From an uncultured Shinella sp. (lineage in GTDB: Bacteria > Pseudomonadota > Alphaproteobacteria > Rhizobiales > Rhizobiaceae): DNA of 8,014 nt. Below the pieces are notes generated by a model that made no database searches, was not told where the DNA came from, and saw only the letters and a list, made by a program, of their open reading frames with translations. The position numbers and the translations under genes were made by a program. This document shows, one piece after another, positions 1 through 7,614 of the stretch. The stretch covers positions 1 to 8,014 of the forward strand of contig CAMLOC010000130.1 in the NCBI GenBank assembly GCA_946481465.1. Direction: 5' to 3'. Every line of letters begins with the position of its first letter. The stretch's first letter is position 1.

Positions 1-397
1 CTGCGCACCACGCGGGCCGAGGTGCTGGAAATCCGCGAGCGCATGTTCGTGCAGGCTGCCCGCGTGATGGGCGCGTCGAGCAAACGCATCCTGTTCCGCC
101 ATATCCTGCCCGTGGTGCTGCCGACGCTGACGACGCTCGCCACGCTCGACTTCGCCTATGTGATGCTGGCCGAGAGCGCGCTCTCCTTCCTTGGCATCGG
201 CATCCAGCCACCGGAGATCACCTGGGGCCTGATGATCTCGCAGGGCCGGCAATATCTCACCAATGCGTGGTGGCTGTCCTTCTGGCCGGGGCTTGCGATC
301 ATCCTCACCACCCTGTCGCTCAACCTCCTGTCGAACTGGCTGCGCATCGCGCTCGACCCGGTGCAGCGCTGGCGCCTCGAAATGAAGGGCCGCAAGA

Positions 398-405
<8 letters not shown>
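1..405 (+). CDS. Oligopeptide/dipeptide ABC transporter permease, DppC-type (C-terminal part only)
   Basis: This is the last 134 residues of an inner-membrane permease; the gene enters from the left edge in frame 1, and no start is visible. The fragment carries the cytoplasmic EAA loop that docks on the ATPase (QAARVMGAS at fragment residues 18-26, then ILP at 35-37). It then has the family's ESALSFLGIGIQPP stretch followed by a WG, and two hydrophobic segments (about 37-63 and 87-112). It ends in the usual short basic tail after RIALDP. These are hallmarks of the DppC/OppC subfamily (BPD_transp_1 domain), which pairs with a DppB-type permease and imports di- and oligopeptides or other small amines. 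The last 8 bases overlap the ATPase gene, so the two are surely co-transcribed and probably translationally coupled. The substrate cannot be read from this fragment. Confidence 0.95.
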
Positions 406-2017
<1,612 letters not shown>

Positions 2018-2041
2018 GCGCCAGACCCAAAGGAAGATTTC

Positions 2042-2923
2042 ATGAGCAAGCAAGCCTTCGTGGCCCTCGTAACCTGCTTCAACGCGGACGAAACCATCAA
2101 CTACCAGGCGACGCGCGCCCAGGTGAGCCGGCAGGTGGCGGCCGGCAACAACATCATGTGCGCCGGCACGAACGGCGATTTCTCGGCGCTGACCTTCGAG
2201 GAGAAGGTGCGCCTGACGGAAGAGGTGGTCGACGAGGTGGGTGGCCGCGTCAAGGTGATCGTCAATGCCGGCATGCCCGCCACCTTCGAGACCGTGAAGC
2301 TGGCGCGTGAATTCGACCGCATCGGCGTCGACGGCATCGCCGTGATCACGCCCTTCTTCATCGCCTGCACGCAGGACGGCCTGATCCGCCATTTCTCGAC
2401 GGTGGCGGACGCGGTGAAGACGCCGGTCTACCTCTACGACATTCCGGCCCGCACGCAGAACCACATCGAGCCGGAAACCGCCCGAAAGCTGGCCGGCCAC
2501 GGCAATATCGCCGGCATCAAGGATTCGGGCGGCGCGAAGGAGACGCTGGAAGCCTATCTGCAGGTGGCGAAGGAGGTCGAGGGCTTCGAGGTCTATTCCG
2601 GCCCTGATCACCTGGTGCTGTGGGCGCTGCAGAACGGCGCCGCCGGCTGCATTTCCGGCCTCGGCAATGCCATGCCGCATGTCCTTTCCGGCATCCTGAA
2701 GGGGTTCAATGCGGGCGATCTCGCCGGGGCGGAAAAAGAGCAGGCGACCTTCGCAGCCTTCCGCACCGATCTCTATGCGCTCGGCTTCGCCCCCGCCATG
2801 GTCAAGCGCGCCCTCTACCTGCAGGACGCCTCCGTCGGCGCCAGCCGCCAGCCGGCCCTGCTGCCGAATGACGAGCAGGACGGTCGGATCGCGGAAATCC
2901 TGCGGCGATACGCGCTGCTTTGA
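2042..2923 (+). CDS. Dihydrodipicolinate synthase / N-acetylneuraminate lyase family aldolase
   Basis: At 293 residues this is the normal length for a class I (Schiff-base) TIM-barrel enzyme of the DapA/NanA family. The Schiff-base lysine is Lys160 in GIKDSGG. The catalytic tyrosine is Tyr132 in YDIPAR, followed by the carboxylate-binding arginine Arg137. The substrate-carboxylate loop reads GTNGD (42-46), where true DapA has GTTGE, so the second threonine is Asn44. That, and its place 24 bases downstream of a transporter ATPase gene, argue against housekeeping lysine synthesis and for a catabolic lyase or deaminase acting on a 2-oxo acid or imine. The family includes the pyrroline-4-hydroxy-2-carboxylate deaminase of hydroxyproline breakdown, sugar-acid dehydratases and sialate lyases; the sequence alone does not decide. 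The start ATG has AGGAAG about 6 bases upstream. It is probably the last gene of the transporter operon. Confidence 0.92.
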   Translation: MSKQAFVALVTCFNADETINYQATRAQVSRQVAAGNNIMCAGTNGDFSALTFEEKVRLTEEVVDEVGGRVKVIVNAGMPATFETVKLAREFDRIGVDGIAVITPFFIACTQDGLIRHFSTVADAVKTPVYLYDIPARTQNHIEPETARKLAGHGNIAGIKDSGGAKETLEAYLQVAKEVEGFEVYSGPDHLVLWALQNGAAGCISGLGNAMPHVLSGILKGFNAGDLAGAEKEQATFAAFRTDLYALGFAPAMVKRALYLQDASVGASRQPALLPNDEQDGRIAEILRRYALL

Positions 2924-2930
2924 GACGCCC

Positions 2931-2976
2931 AACGATCCGGCGGCTGCACGCGGAGTAACGCTTGCAGCCGATCGTT
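2931..2976 (+). terminator. Large stem-loop just after the aldolase gene (terminator-like, no U-tract)
   Basis: CGGCTGCA (2941-2948) pairs perfectly with TGCAGCCG (2963-2970). Inside, GCG/CGC (2950-2952/2959-2961) extends the stem past one mismatch, leaving a GAGTAA loop. An outer AACGAT/ATCGTT pair (2931-2936/2971-2976) adds six more base pairs, with a four-base bulge on the left. It begins 8 bases after the aldolase stop codon, which suits transcript termination or 3'-end protection of the transporter operon. No T-run follows, so intrinsic termination is not assured. Confidence 0.45.
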
Positions 2977-3029
2977 GCGGCGGTATGTTGCGCACAACGC
3001 GGAAAATACATTACGAAGGCACGGGCGAC

Positions 3030-3045
3030 CTTTTGTTCTCAAAAG
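3030..3045 (+). promoter_or_regulatory. Small hairpin abutting the ribosome binding site of the nuclease-like gene
   Basis: CTTTTG (3030-3035) and CAAAAG (3040-3045) are perfect inverted arms around a TTCT loop. The right arm ends within AGAGGGG (3044-3050), the strong Shine-Dalgarno site 7 bases before the ATG at 3058. The stem is A/T-rich and weak, so it could act as a mild translational modulator or be chance. No convincing -35/-10 pair was found between 2977 and 3029. Confidence 0.25.
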
Positions 3046-3057
3046 AGGGGACGGCGC

Positions 3058-3671
3058 ATGCGCGCCTTCGTGCGGAACGGCGGCAATATCCTTCCCGTCG
3101 CGGCTCTTCTGGTCCTGGCGCTTCTTGCGCCCCGGTCCCAGGCGGAAGGGCTTCGTCCCGGCCTCGTATCGTCCGATCCGCTATGGACCGACAGGCCGGT
3201 CCGCATCGACCCGAGGAAGCAGGCCTTCGAAAGGATCGAAGGCGAGCAGAAAGTCCGGCGCTTCATCCTGCGCCTGACGAACCGGGTCCAGACCTTCGAC
3301 AGCGCCTCGTTCCGGGACGCAGGCCACCTCTATGTCCTGTCGGATGTGGTTGCCGCCGATCCGAGGCAATTGTGCCGCCGGATGGCGGGCGCCCCGTCGC
3401 CTGCGGCCAGCAGGCCCGCCTCTTCCTGCGAAGGCTCATCATGAACCGGGCGCTTCGCTGCCTGGAGGATTTCCGGCTGGGGACAGTCGTCTTCGTTACC
3501 TGCGCGATCGGCGAGGTCGACCTTGCGGAAACGATCGTCGCGAAGGGGGCTGGTTGGGCTGCAAGACCGCGTCTTGCGGCCCGGCAGCAGGAGGCGATTG
3601 CAAGCAAGGCCGGATTGTGGATTGATGCCGAATGCCGCGCCGAAGGGCGTTGCAAGGCCCGGAGGCGGTAG
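3058..3671 (+). pseudogene. Secreted staphylococcal-nuclease-like (thermonuclease family) protein, apparently frameshifted
   Basis: The first reading frame starts at the ATG at 3058 (AGAGGGG upstream) and runs 128 codons to a TGA at 3442-3444. It begins with a Sec-type signal peptide (basic MRAFVRN, hydrophobic core, cut near SQA-EG at about 29/30). Up to about residue 108 (VVAADPRQLCRR) it follows the SNase-like pattern, where members read GIDAPE..Q.C. Then the match jumps to frame 3: the codons from 3381 give DGGRPVACGQQARLFLRRLI, continuing past 3441 through GEVDLAETIVAKGAGWA to KAGLWID and a basic end at 3671. That order (CG..A...L, C, DLAE..V..G, AGLW) is the normal second half of the family. 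Joining the frames near 3378-3381, as if one base had been lost, restores a protein of about 204 residues. An ATG at 3441 could start a 76-codon piece overlapping the first stop. The catalytic Arg/Glu set of true nucleases is not evident, so even the intact form may be non-catalytic; rhizobial ExoI proteins are comparable. Sequencing error is the main alternative. Confidence 0.6.
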
Positions 3672-3734
3672 AATGTATCCCTGCGACTTCAGCATGCTTC
3701 CAAAGCCGGCCCCTCGTGCCGACCCGCGGGCCGC

Positions 3735-4523
3735 ATGAGATCACTCCTCCGTCGCATTTTCCGCCGTCCCGGCCCCGATACTCCGGAAACGATGCCGCGG
3801 CGAGCGCGAATCGCGATCACGCCCGTGCGAAAGCAGATTTACGCCGTCGGCGACATCCATGGCTGCTACACCGCACTCCTGGCGCTCGAGGCGAGAATTC
3901 GCGAGGATGTGTCCGCGACGAAGGCTGAAAGGCCGCTCATCGTCTATCTGGGGGACTATGTCGATCGCGGCCCGGCGTCCGAGGCCGTTCTCCAACACCT
4001 GTCCGGGGCCGGCCATCCGGACGGCATCGAGCGGATCGCGCTTTGCGGAAACCACGACGACGCGTTTCTCCGGTTCCTGAAGCGGCCGGCCGAGAATATC
4101 GCCTGGCTGGATTTCGGAGGCGATGCCACCCTGCGCTCATACGGGCTCGGCCACCTCGCCAATTCCAGGCGGCGGCGTGATTTCCTGAATATTGCCGCTC
4201 TTCTCGAGGAAACGATCCCCGCAAGGCACATCCGCTTCCTCGAGCAGCTCCCGCTTCTGGCCTTCCACGATGCCCAGCTCTTCGTGCATGCCGGCATCCG
4301 CCCCGGCGTCGCGCTCGAGGAGCAGACGGAGGAGGATCTCTTGTGGATTCGCGAGCCCTTCCTTGCCGAGGGGCCGAACCTGCCCCTCACCGTGATCCAC
4401 GGTCACACGGCAAACGTCGAACCGGTGGTCGCCCGGGGGCGGATCTGTGTCGACACCGGATGCTACGCGACAGGCCGCCTCACGGCCGTAAAGCTGACGG
4501 AGACCGGCGCCGTCTTCTTCTAG
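3735..4523 (+). CDS. Metallophosphoesterase, PPP-type serine/threonine protein phosphatase family
   Basis: This 262-residue cytoplasmic protein has the full two-metal phosphoesterase set in order: GDIHGCY (39-45, metal ligands Asp40 and His42), GDYVDRG (73-79, Asp74), GNHD (105-108, Asn106 and His107), HAGI (185-188, His185) and HGHT (222-225, His224). This spacing is that of the bacterial PPP family (phage-lambda phosphatase and PrpA-like), whose members dephosphorylate phosphoproteins or small phospho-compounds; the substrate here is unknown. The first 30 residues are basic and not part of the fold. The ATG at 3735 has no obvious ribosome site, whereas Met20 (3792) follows a GGA about 6 bases upstream, so the shorter form is a real alternative. 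The gene starts 63 bases after the broken nuclease-like gene, in the same direction, and may share its transcript. Its stop lies 14 bases from the stop of the convergent sugar dehydrogenase. Confidence 0.9.
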   Translation: MRSLLRRIFRRPGPDTPETMPRRARIAITPVRKQIYAVGDIHGCYTALLALEARIREDVSATKAERPLIVYLGDYVDRGPASEAVLQHLSGAGHPDGIERIALCGNHDDAFLRFLKRPAENIAWLDFGGDATLRSYGLGHLANSRRRRDFLNIAALLEETIPARHIRFLEQLPLLAFHDAQLFVHAGIRPGVALEEQTEEDLLWIREPFLAEGPNLPLTVIHGHTANVEPVVARGRICVDTGCYATGRLTAVKLTETGAVFF

Positions 4524-4537
4524 GTGTTCATCCCCAA

Positions 4538-5878
4538 TCAGGCCTTGACGATGTTGCTTCCCTCGATGCCGCGCCGTGCGAAGGCGTTGCGCGTATCCAC
4601 GATCAGCCGCGCGCTTTCGGCGACGAGCCGGTAGTCGAGCACGTCATGGTCGGTGGCGACGACGACGGCGTCGACGGAAGAAAGCTGCTCGGCCGAGAGC
4701 GCCGTCGAAGAGCGGCCGGCAAAATGACCGTAGGCCCGCGTTTTCGGTATGCTGTCGACGAACGGATCGTGGAACAGCACCTCGGTGCCGCGCTTGGCGA
4801 GGATCTCCATGAGTTCGAGCGAAGGGCTCTCGCGAATGTCCGAGACGTTCTTCTTGTAGGCAAGGCCGAGGATCAGGACCGTTGCGGAGCCGAGCGAGAC
4901 CTTTTGCGTGCGGTCGAGGGCCTGTTCCAGGCGCGAGACGACATAGCGCGGCATGGCCACGTTTATCTCGCCGGCAAGCTCGATGAAGCGTGTGGGCAGG
5001 CCGAATTCGCGCGACTTCCAGGTAAGGTAGAAGGGATCGATCGGAATGCAGTGTCCGCCGAGGCCCGGGCCCGGATAGAAGGGCATGTATCCGAACGGCT
5101 TGGTCGCGGCGGCGTCGATGACCTCCCATACGTCGATGCCCATCGCATCGTAGACGACCTTCAGCTCGTTCACGAGCGCGATATTGACCGCACGAAAGAC
5201 GTTTTCCGTGATCTTCACGGCTTCCGCCACCTTGGGGGAGCTGACGGCAACCACCTTCTCGACGACGGCGCCGTAGAAGGCCTTCACCAGCACCGACGCC
5301 TCTTCGCCTTCGCCCGCGACGATCTTCGGGATCGTGAAGGTGCGGAAATTCGCATTGCCCGGATCCTCGCGCTCGGGCGAGAAGGCGAGGAAGAAATCCC
5401 TGCCGCTCGCAAGCCCGCCGCGTTCGAGGATCGGCTTGAGGACCTCTTCCGTCGTGCCCGGCCATGTCGTCGATTCCAGCACGATGAGCTGCCCGGGGCG
5501 CAGCCGCGTCGCGATCGCTTCCGCCGTCGCGACCACGAAGCCGAGGTCCGGTTCGCGCTGGCGGGAAAGCGGGGTGGGAACCGCGATCGCGATCACGTCG
5601 CACTCGCCCAGGCGATCGAAATCGTCGGAGGCGGTGAACCGCCCGCCCGCGACGTGGGCCGCCAGTTCGTCCGAACCCACGGCGTCGATATAGGATCGGC
5701 CGGCGTTGAGCATCTCGACCTTCGCGCGGTCGATATCGAAGCCGATGGTGGTGAAGCCCGCCTTGGCGGCGGCGGCGGCAAGCGGCAGGCCGACATAGCC
5801 AAGGCCTATGACGCCTGCTTTCGCCGTTCTTTGGGCGATGTGGTGCGCCAGTGTTTCAGCCACCAAATTCTGCGTCAT
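4538..5878 (-). CDS. wbpA: Nucleotide-sugar dehydrogenase, UDP-N-acetyl-D-glucosamine 6-dehydrogenase (WbpA-like)
   Basis: The enzyme should oxidise C6 of a UDP-sugar to the uronic acid with two NAD+, feeding polysaccharide or lipopolysaccharide synthesis. From the ATG at 5878 (MTQNLVAETL) it has 446 residues, normal for the family. The NAD-binding Rossmann motif is GLGYVG (25-30). The catalytic cysteine is Cys277 in GLGGHCIPIDPFYLTWK, and the KITENVFRAVNIALVNEL helix carries the conserved lysine and asparagine of the active site. PFYLTWK followed by RFIELAGEIN is the pattern of WbpA-type UDP-GlcNAc dehydrogenases rather than plain UDP-glucose dehydrogenases, but specificity is inferred. The frame stays open upstream to an ATG at 6067, but that extension is arginine-rich and unlike the family. 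The 5878 start has GGGAG about 9 bases ahead of it and leads straight into the fold. No glycosyltransferase or other polysaccharide gene is adjacent. It converges with the metallophosphatase gene. Confidence 0.92.
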   Translation of the reverse strand: MTQNLVAETLAHHIAQRTAKAGVIGLGYVGLPLAAAAAKAGFTTIGFDIDRAKVEMLNAGRSYIDAVGSDELAAHVAGGRFTASDDFDRLGECDVIAIAVPTPLSRQREPDLGFVVATAEAIATRLRPGQLIVLESTTWPGTTEEVLKPILERGGLASGRDFFLAFSPEREDPGNANFRTFTIPKIVAGEGEEASVLVKAFYGAVVEKVVAVSSPKVAEAVKITENVFRAVNIALVNELKVVYDAMGIDVWEVIDAAATKPFGYMPFYPGPGLGGHCIPIDPFYLTWKSREFGLPTRFIELAGEINVAMPRYVVSRLEQALDRTQKVSLGSATVLILGLAYKKNVSDIRESPSLELMEILAKRGTEVLFHDPFVDSIPKTRAYGHFAGRSSTALSAEQLSSVDAVVVATDHDVLDYRLVAESARLIVDTRNAFARRGIEGSNIVKA

Positions 5879-5960
5879 TCGTCGTGCTCCCGGGTCTGCC
5901 GCGCATGCGGCATACCAGTCAACAATCTGGGAGAACAAATCAAGGGAGAGACGACAGAAA

Positions 5961-5974
5961 CGTTCGCTCGAACG
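5961..5974. repeat. Short perfect inverted repeat upstream of the sugar dehydrogenase
   Basis: CGTTCG-CT-CGAACG is a perfect 6-base inverted repeat with a 2-base centre, lying 83 bases upstream of the wbpA-like start and 33 bases past the end of the small ORF at 6007. Its size and position fit an operator for a dimeric regulator. Read on the minus strand it is followed by TTTCTGT, so a weak terminator for the small genes to its right is the alternative. I see no good promoter hexamers in the rest of 5879-6006. Confidence 0.3.
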
Positions 5975-6006
5975 ATCAGGCGGCAGGGGCGAGCGTGCGC
6001 GCCGGC

Positions 6007-6096
6007 TTATCTCGCCAGCTCGATCAGGAGAATGCCGGACCAGAAGCACATGACGATACCGACCCATTTCATCACGGAAGGCTGGGTCGCAAACAT
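6007..6096 (-). CDS. Possible 29-residue hydrophobic small protein
   Basis: An ATG at 6096, ten bases after the stop of the secreted-stub gene, opens 29 codons ending in TAA: MFATQPSVMKWVGIVMCFWS followed by GILLIELAR. Residues 10-27 could form a single membrane segment with a positively charged end. About four fifths of third positions are G or C, as in the real genes here. The frame also stays open upstream to an ATG at 6141 (44 codons). No clear Shine-Dalgarno sequence precedes either start. It could be a small membrane protein, the surviving C-terminal tail of a disrupted membrane protein, or chance. I do not recognise the family. Confidence 0.3.
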   Translation of the reverse strand: MFATQPSVMKWVGIVMCFWSGILLIELAR

Positions 6097-6106
6097 CAGC
6101 TTGAGA

Positions 6107-6304
6107 TCAGTCCGCCGGGTTCCTGGTGCAGAATTTGACATAGGCGAAGGGGGCGAGCGTCGCCTGGTGTGCGACGAGATACTGCGCCCCGGAATTCTCG
6201 CGGAAGTCTCTTGCCATGCTGCCCGGCCCGAATGCGGCCGCGCTCTGGACGCTCATCAGCAGCGACAGGGTCGATACAGCAACAGTCGTGATCTTCTTGA
6301 ACAT
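6107..6304 (-). CDS. Short secreted protein, probable N-terminal stub of a transglutaminase-like cysteine peptidase (BTLCP)
   Basis: The 65-residue product starts at an ATG with GGGGA about 7 bases upstream. It has a clear Sec signal peptide: MFKK, a hydrophobic core, and a cut after SAAA near residue 24. The mature part is only about 41 residues and reads QYLVAHQATLAPFAYVKFC then TRNPAD before the stop. In rhizobial BTLCP-family secreted proteins (about 200 residues), as I recall them, an APxAxVxFC..NPxxC stretch near the mature N-terminus leads into the catalytic Cys-His-Asp domain. Here translation stops exactly where the second cysteine is expected, and no frame downstream restores the catalytic domain. 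I therefore read it as a truncated, non-catalytic remnant with intact expression signals. An intact small exported protein is possible but less likely. It lies 146 bases downstream of the enolase-superfamily gene on the same strand. Confidence 0.6.
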   Translation of the reverse strand: MFKKITTVAVSTLSLLMSVQSAAAFGPGSMARDFRENSGAQYLVAHQATLAPFAYVKFCTRNPAD

Positions 6305-6354
6305 CTGGCATTCCCCGTCCGGTGCAGGCCGATGGCCTTGTTGGCAAGTGCACG

Positions 6355-6370
6355 CCCGGCCCTGGCCGGG
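6355..6370. repeat. GC-rich palindrome between the secreted stub and the enolase-superfamily gene
   Basis: CCCGGCC-CT-GGCCGGG is a perfect 7-base inverted repeat with a 2-base centre, 50 bases upstream of the stub's start codon. It could be an operator or a second RNA stem next to the one at 6396-6428. In such GC-rich DNA a palindrome this size may also be chance. Confidence 0.25.
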
Positions 6371-6395
6371 TTCGGAAGGGGGCCTGACCGTCGCC

Positions 6396-6428
6396 GGCTC
6401 GGACCGGCCGCGCAAGGCCGTCCGAGCC
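6396..6428 (-). terminator. Strong stem-loop after the enolase-superfamily gene
   Basis: GGCTCGGAC (6396-6404) pairs with GTCCGAGCC (6420-6428). After a single bulged C, GGCC pairs with GGCC (6406-6409/6416-6419), closing a GCGCAA loop. This gives 13 base pairs in all, starting 22 bases past the stop codon of the minus-strand enolase-superfamily gene. Position and strength fit a 3' end, but neither strand has a T-run after it, so it may be a pause site, a Rho-assisted end or an RNA-stabilising stem. The rest of 6305-6450 holds no supported gene. Confidence 0.45.
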
Positions 6429-6450
6429 CATCGCGCGCCGTGTCGTCGTC

Positions 6451-7557
6451 TTATGCGTAAGAGGCGACCGGGGCGCCGAAGATCGATTCATCCGGCACGA
6501 CGCCGAGGCCGGGGCCTGTCGGTAGCCGGATGTGGCCGTCCCGGATGGCGATGCCGTTCTCCGGATCGTAGTGGCCTTCGATATAGGGCTGGGCGAGCCA
6601 GACACCCTCGTTGAGGCGGGGCAGCACGGTGGCGCCGACATGGGTGCAGGCGGCGGCGATGATATCGCCGCCCCAGGCGTCGTCGCAGGTATGCGGCAGG
6701 GAGCGCGCCTCGCAGATATCGCGAAAGGCGGCCATCTGCTGAAGGCCGCCGATGCGGGTGACTTTCATGCCGAACCCGTCGCACAGGCCCTCGCCGACGG
6801 CGCGAAGGACCGTCGAGAGGTCGATGCCGTTCTCGTCAATATAGACGCCGTGGTGCAGCTGGTGGCGGATCGCCCTGATCTCCTCCAGCGTGTTGCAGGG
6901 CTGTTCCAGGATGAAGGGGATGTCGGGGCATTCGCGGCTGAGACGCAGCGTGTCGCGGGTCGTCAGCGACCGATTGCCGTCGATGGCGAGCCGCATCCTG
7001 CCGCCCACCCGCTCCCAGACCTTCCGCACCACCGCGATATCGATCTCGACCGGCCGCCCCCCGACCTTGATCTGGAGGCGCGGATAGCCTTCGGCGGCCC
7101 GTTCCGCGGCGATGCGGGCGATCTCGTCGGGTTCACCGACGCCGGACGCGTAGTAGGAGGGCACCCGCTCGGTGACGGCGCCGCCGAGAAGATCGGCGAC
7201 GCGCACGCCGAAATGCTTGCCCATCAGGTCGTAAGCGGCAATGTCGATGGCCGCCTTCGCGTATTGGTGACCATTCAGGAGGCCGTCCATCCTGCGGCGC
7301 AGCACGACCGGCTGGAGCGGGTCGGCGCCGATCAGGCCCTCTGCCATGGCGTCCAGCGCCGCCCGTGCGCCGCCGGCATGATGCGGCTGGTAGGTCGGGC
7401 CGACGGGGCAGGTCTCGCCCCAGCCGACAAGGCCGTTGTCGGCGACGATCTTCACCAGCGTCGTGTCGAGCGAGAAGACCTTGCTGCTGGCGATCGTGTA
7501 GGGGCCGTTCACCACCGGCAGGTCATGCGAATAGATATGGATTTCCGTGATCTTCAT
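6451..7557 (-). CDS. Enolase-superfamily enzyme, muconate-lactonizing subgroup; hydroxyproline-betaine epimerase / cis-3-hydroxyproline dehydratase-like
   Basis: This 368-residue enzyme has the N-terminal capping domain (1-125, with the 20s loop at [10 protein letters not shown]) and a TIM barrel. The acid-base lysines are Lys164 in LQIKVGG and Lys265 in MKVTRIGG. The Mg2+ ligands are Asp193 (AIDGN), Glu218 (LEQPC) and Asp241 (YIDENG). CDDAWGGD (291-298) forms the end of the active site. A lysine on each side of the site is the pattern of 1,1-proton-transfer epimerases and of related dehydratases. The QxKVGG and DxWGGDI motifs match, as I recall, the hydroxyproline-betaine 2-epimerase (HpbD) and cis-3-hydroxy-L-proline dehydratase group better than dipeptide epimerases. 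The MttB-family gene immediately upstream supports a betaine or N-methyl amino acid substrate, but this is inferred. The ATG at 7557 has GAGG 5 bases upstream. That ribosome site directly follows the U-tract of a terminator hairpin, so expression may depend on read-through. Confidence 0.9.
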   Translation of the reverse strand: MKITEIHIYSHDLPVVNGPYTIASSKVFSLDTTLVKIVADNGLVGWGETCPVGPTYQPHHAGGARAALDAMAEGLIGADPLQPVVLRRRMDGLLNGHQYAKAAIDIAAYDLMGKHFGVRVADLLGGAVTERVPSYYASGVGEPDEIARIAAERAAEGYPRLQIKVGGRPVEIDIAVVRKVWERVGGRMRLAIDGNRSLTTRDTLRLSRECPDIPFILEQPCNTLEEIRAIRHQLHHGVYIDENGIDLSTVLRAVGEGLCDGFGMKVTRIGGLQQMAAFRDICEARSLPHTCDDAWGGDIIAAACTHVGATVLPRLNEGVWLAQPYIEGHYDPENGIAIRDGHIRLPTGPGLGVVPDESIFGAPVASYA

Positions 7558-7566
7558 GGCGGCCTC

Positions 7567-7596
7567 AAAAAAGCGGCCGTCTTCTACAAGACGGCC
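7567..7596 (-). terminator. Rho-independent terminator (or attenuator) between the MttB-type and enolase-superfamily genes
   Basis: Read on the minus strand, GGCCGTCTT and AAGACGGCC form a perfect 9-base-pair stem around a GTAG loop (stem 7575-7583/7588-7596), followed by GC and six T's (7572-7567). This is a textbook intrinsic terminator, 18 bases after the stop codon of the MttB-family gene. The T-tract is followed at once by the GAGG ribosome site (7566-7563) and the ATG at 7557 of the next gene, so no promoter fits between. It must leak, be regulated (attenuation), or let a promoter inside the MttB gene supply the downstream gene. Confidence 0.8.
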
Positions 7597-7614
7597 AGGC
7601 GGGGAGGGAACAGG

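Noticed and set aside
2977..3029. Possible promoter (TTGCGC and TACATT) ahead of the nuclease-like gene
   Set aside because: The spacer between these hexamers is about 13 bases, too short for a sigma-70-type promoter, and no better pair was found.
5894..5922. TTGACT at 5922-5917 (minus strand) as a -35 box for the sugar dehydrogenase
   Set aside because: At 17 bases downstream the sequence is GCAGAC, not a credible -10 element.
5879..6067. 63-residue N-terminal extension of the sugar dehydrogenase
   Set aside because: The extra residues are arginine/serine-rich, resemble no leader or domain, and overlap the small ORF, whereas the ATG at 5878 has a good ribosome site and gives a normal-length protein.
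4343..6460. A 705-codon open frame on the + strand
   Set aside because: It runs antisense to the wbpA-like gene and the small genes, has an Arg/Gly/Asp-rich composition typical of a shadow frame in GC-rich DNA, and contains no recognisable domain, while the opposite strand encodes a complete enzyme.
6096..6641. 181-codon minus-strand frame across the stub and the end of the enolase-superfamily gene
   Set aside because: It overlaps two better supported genes in another frame and has the Ser/Pro/Arg-rich makeup of a shadow.
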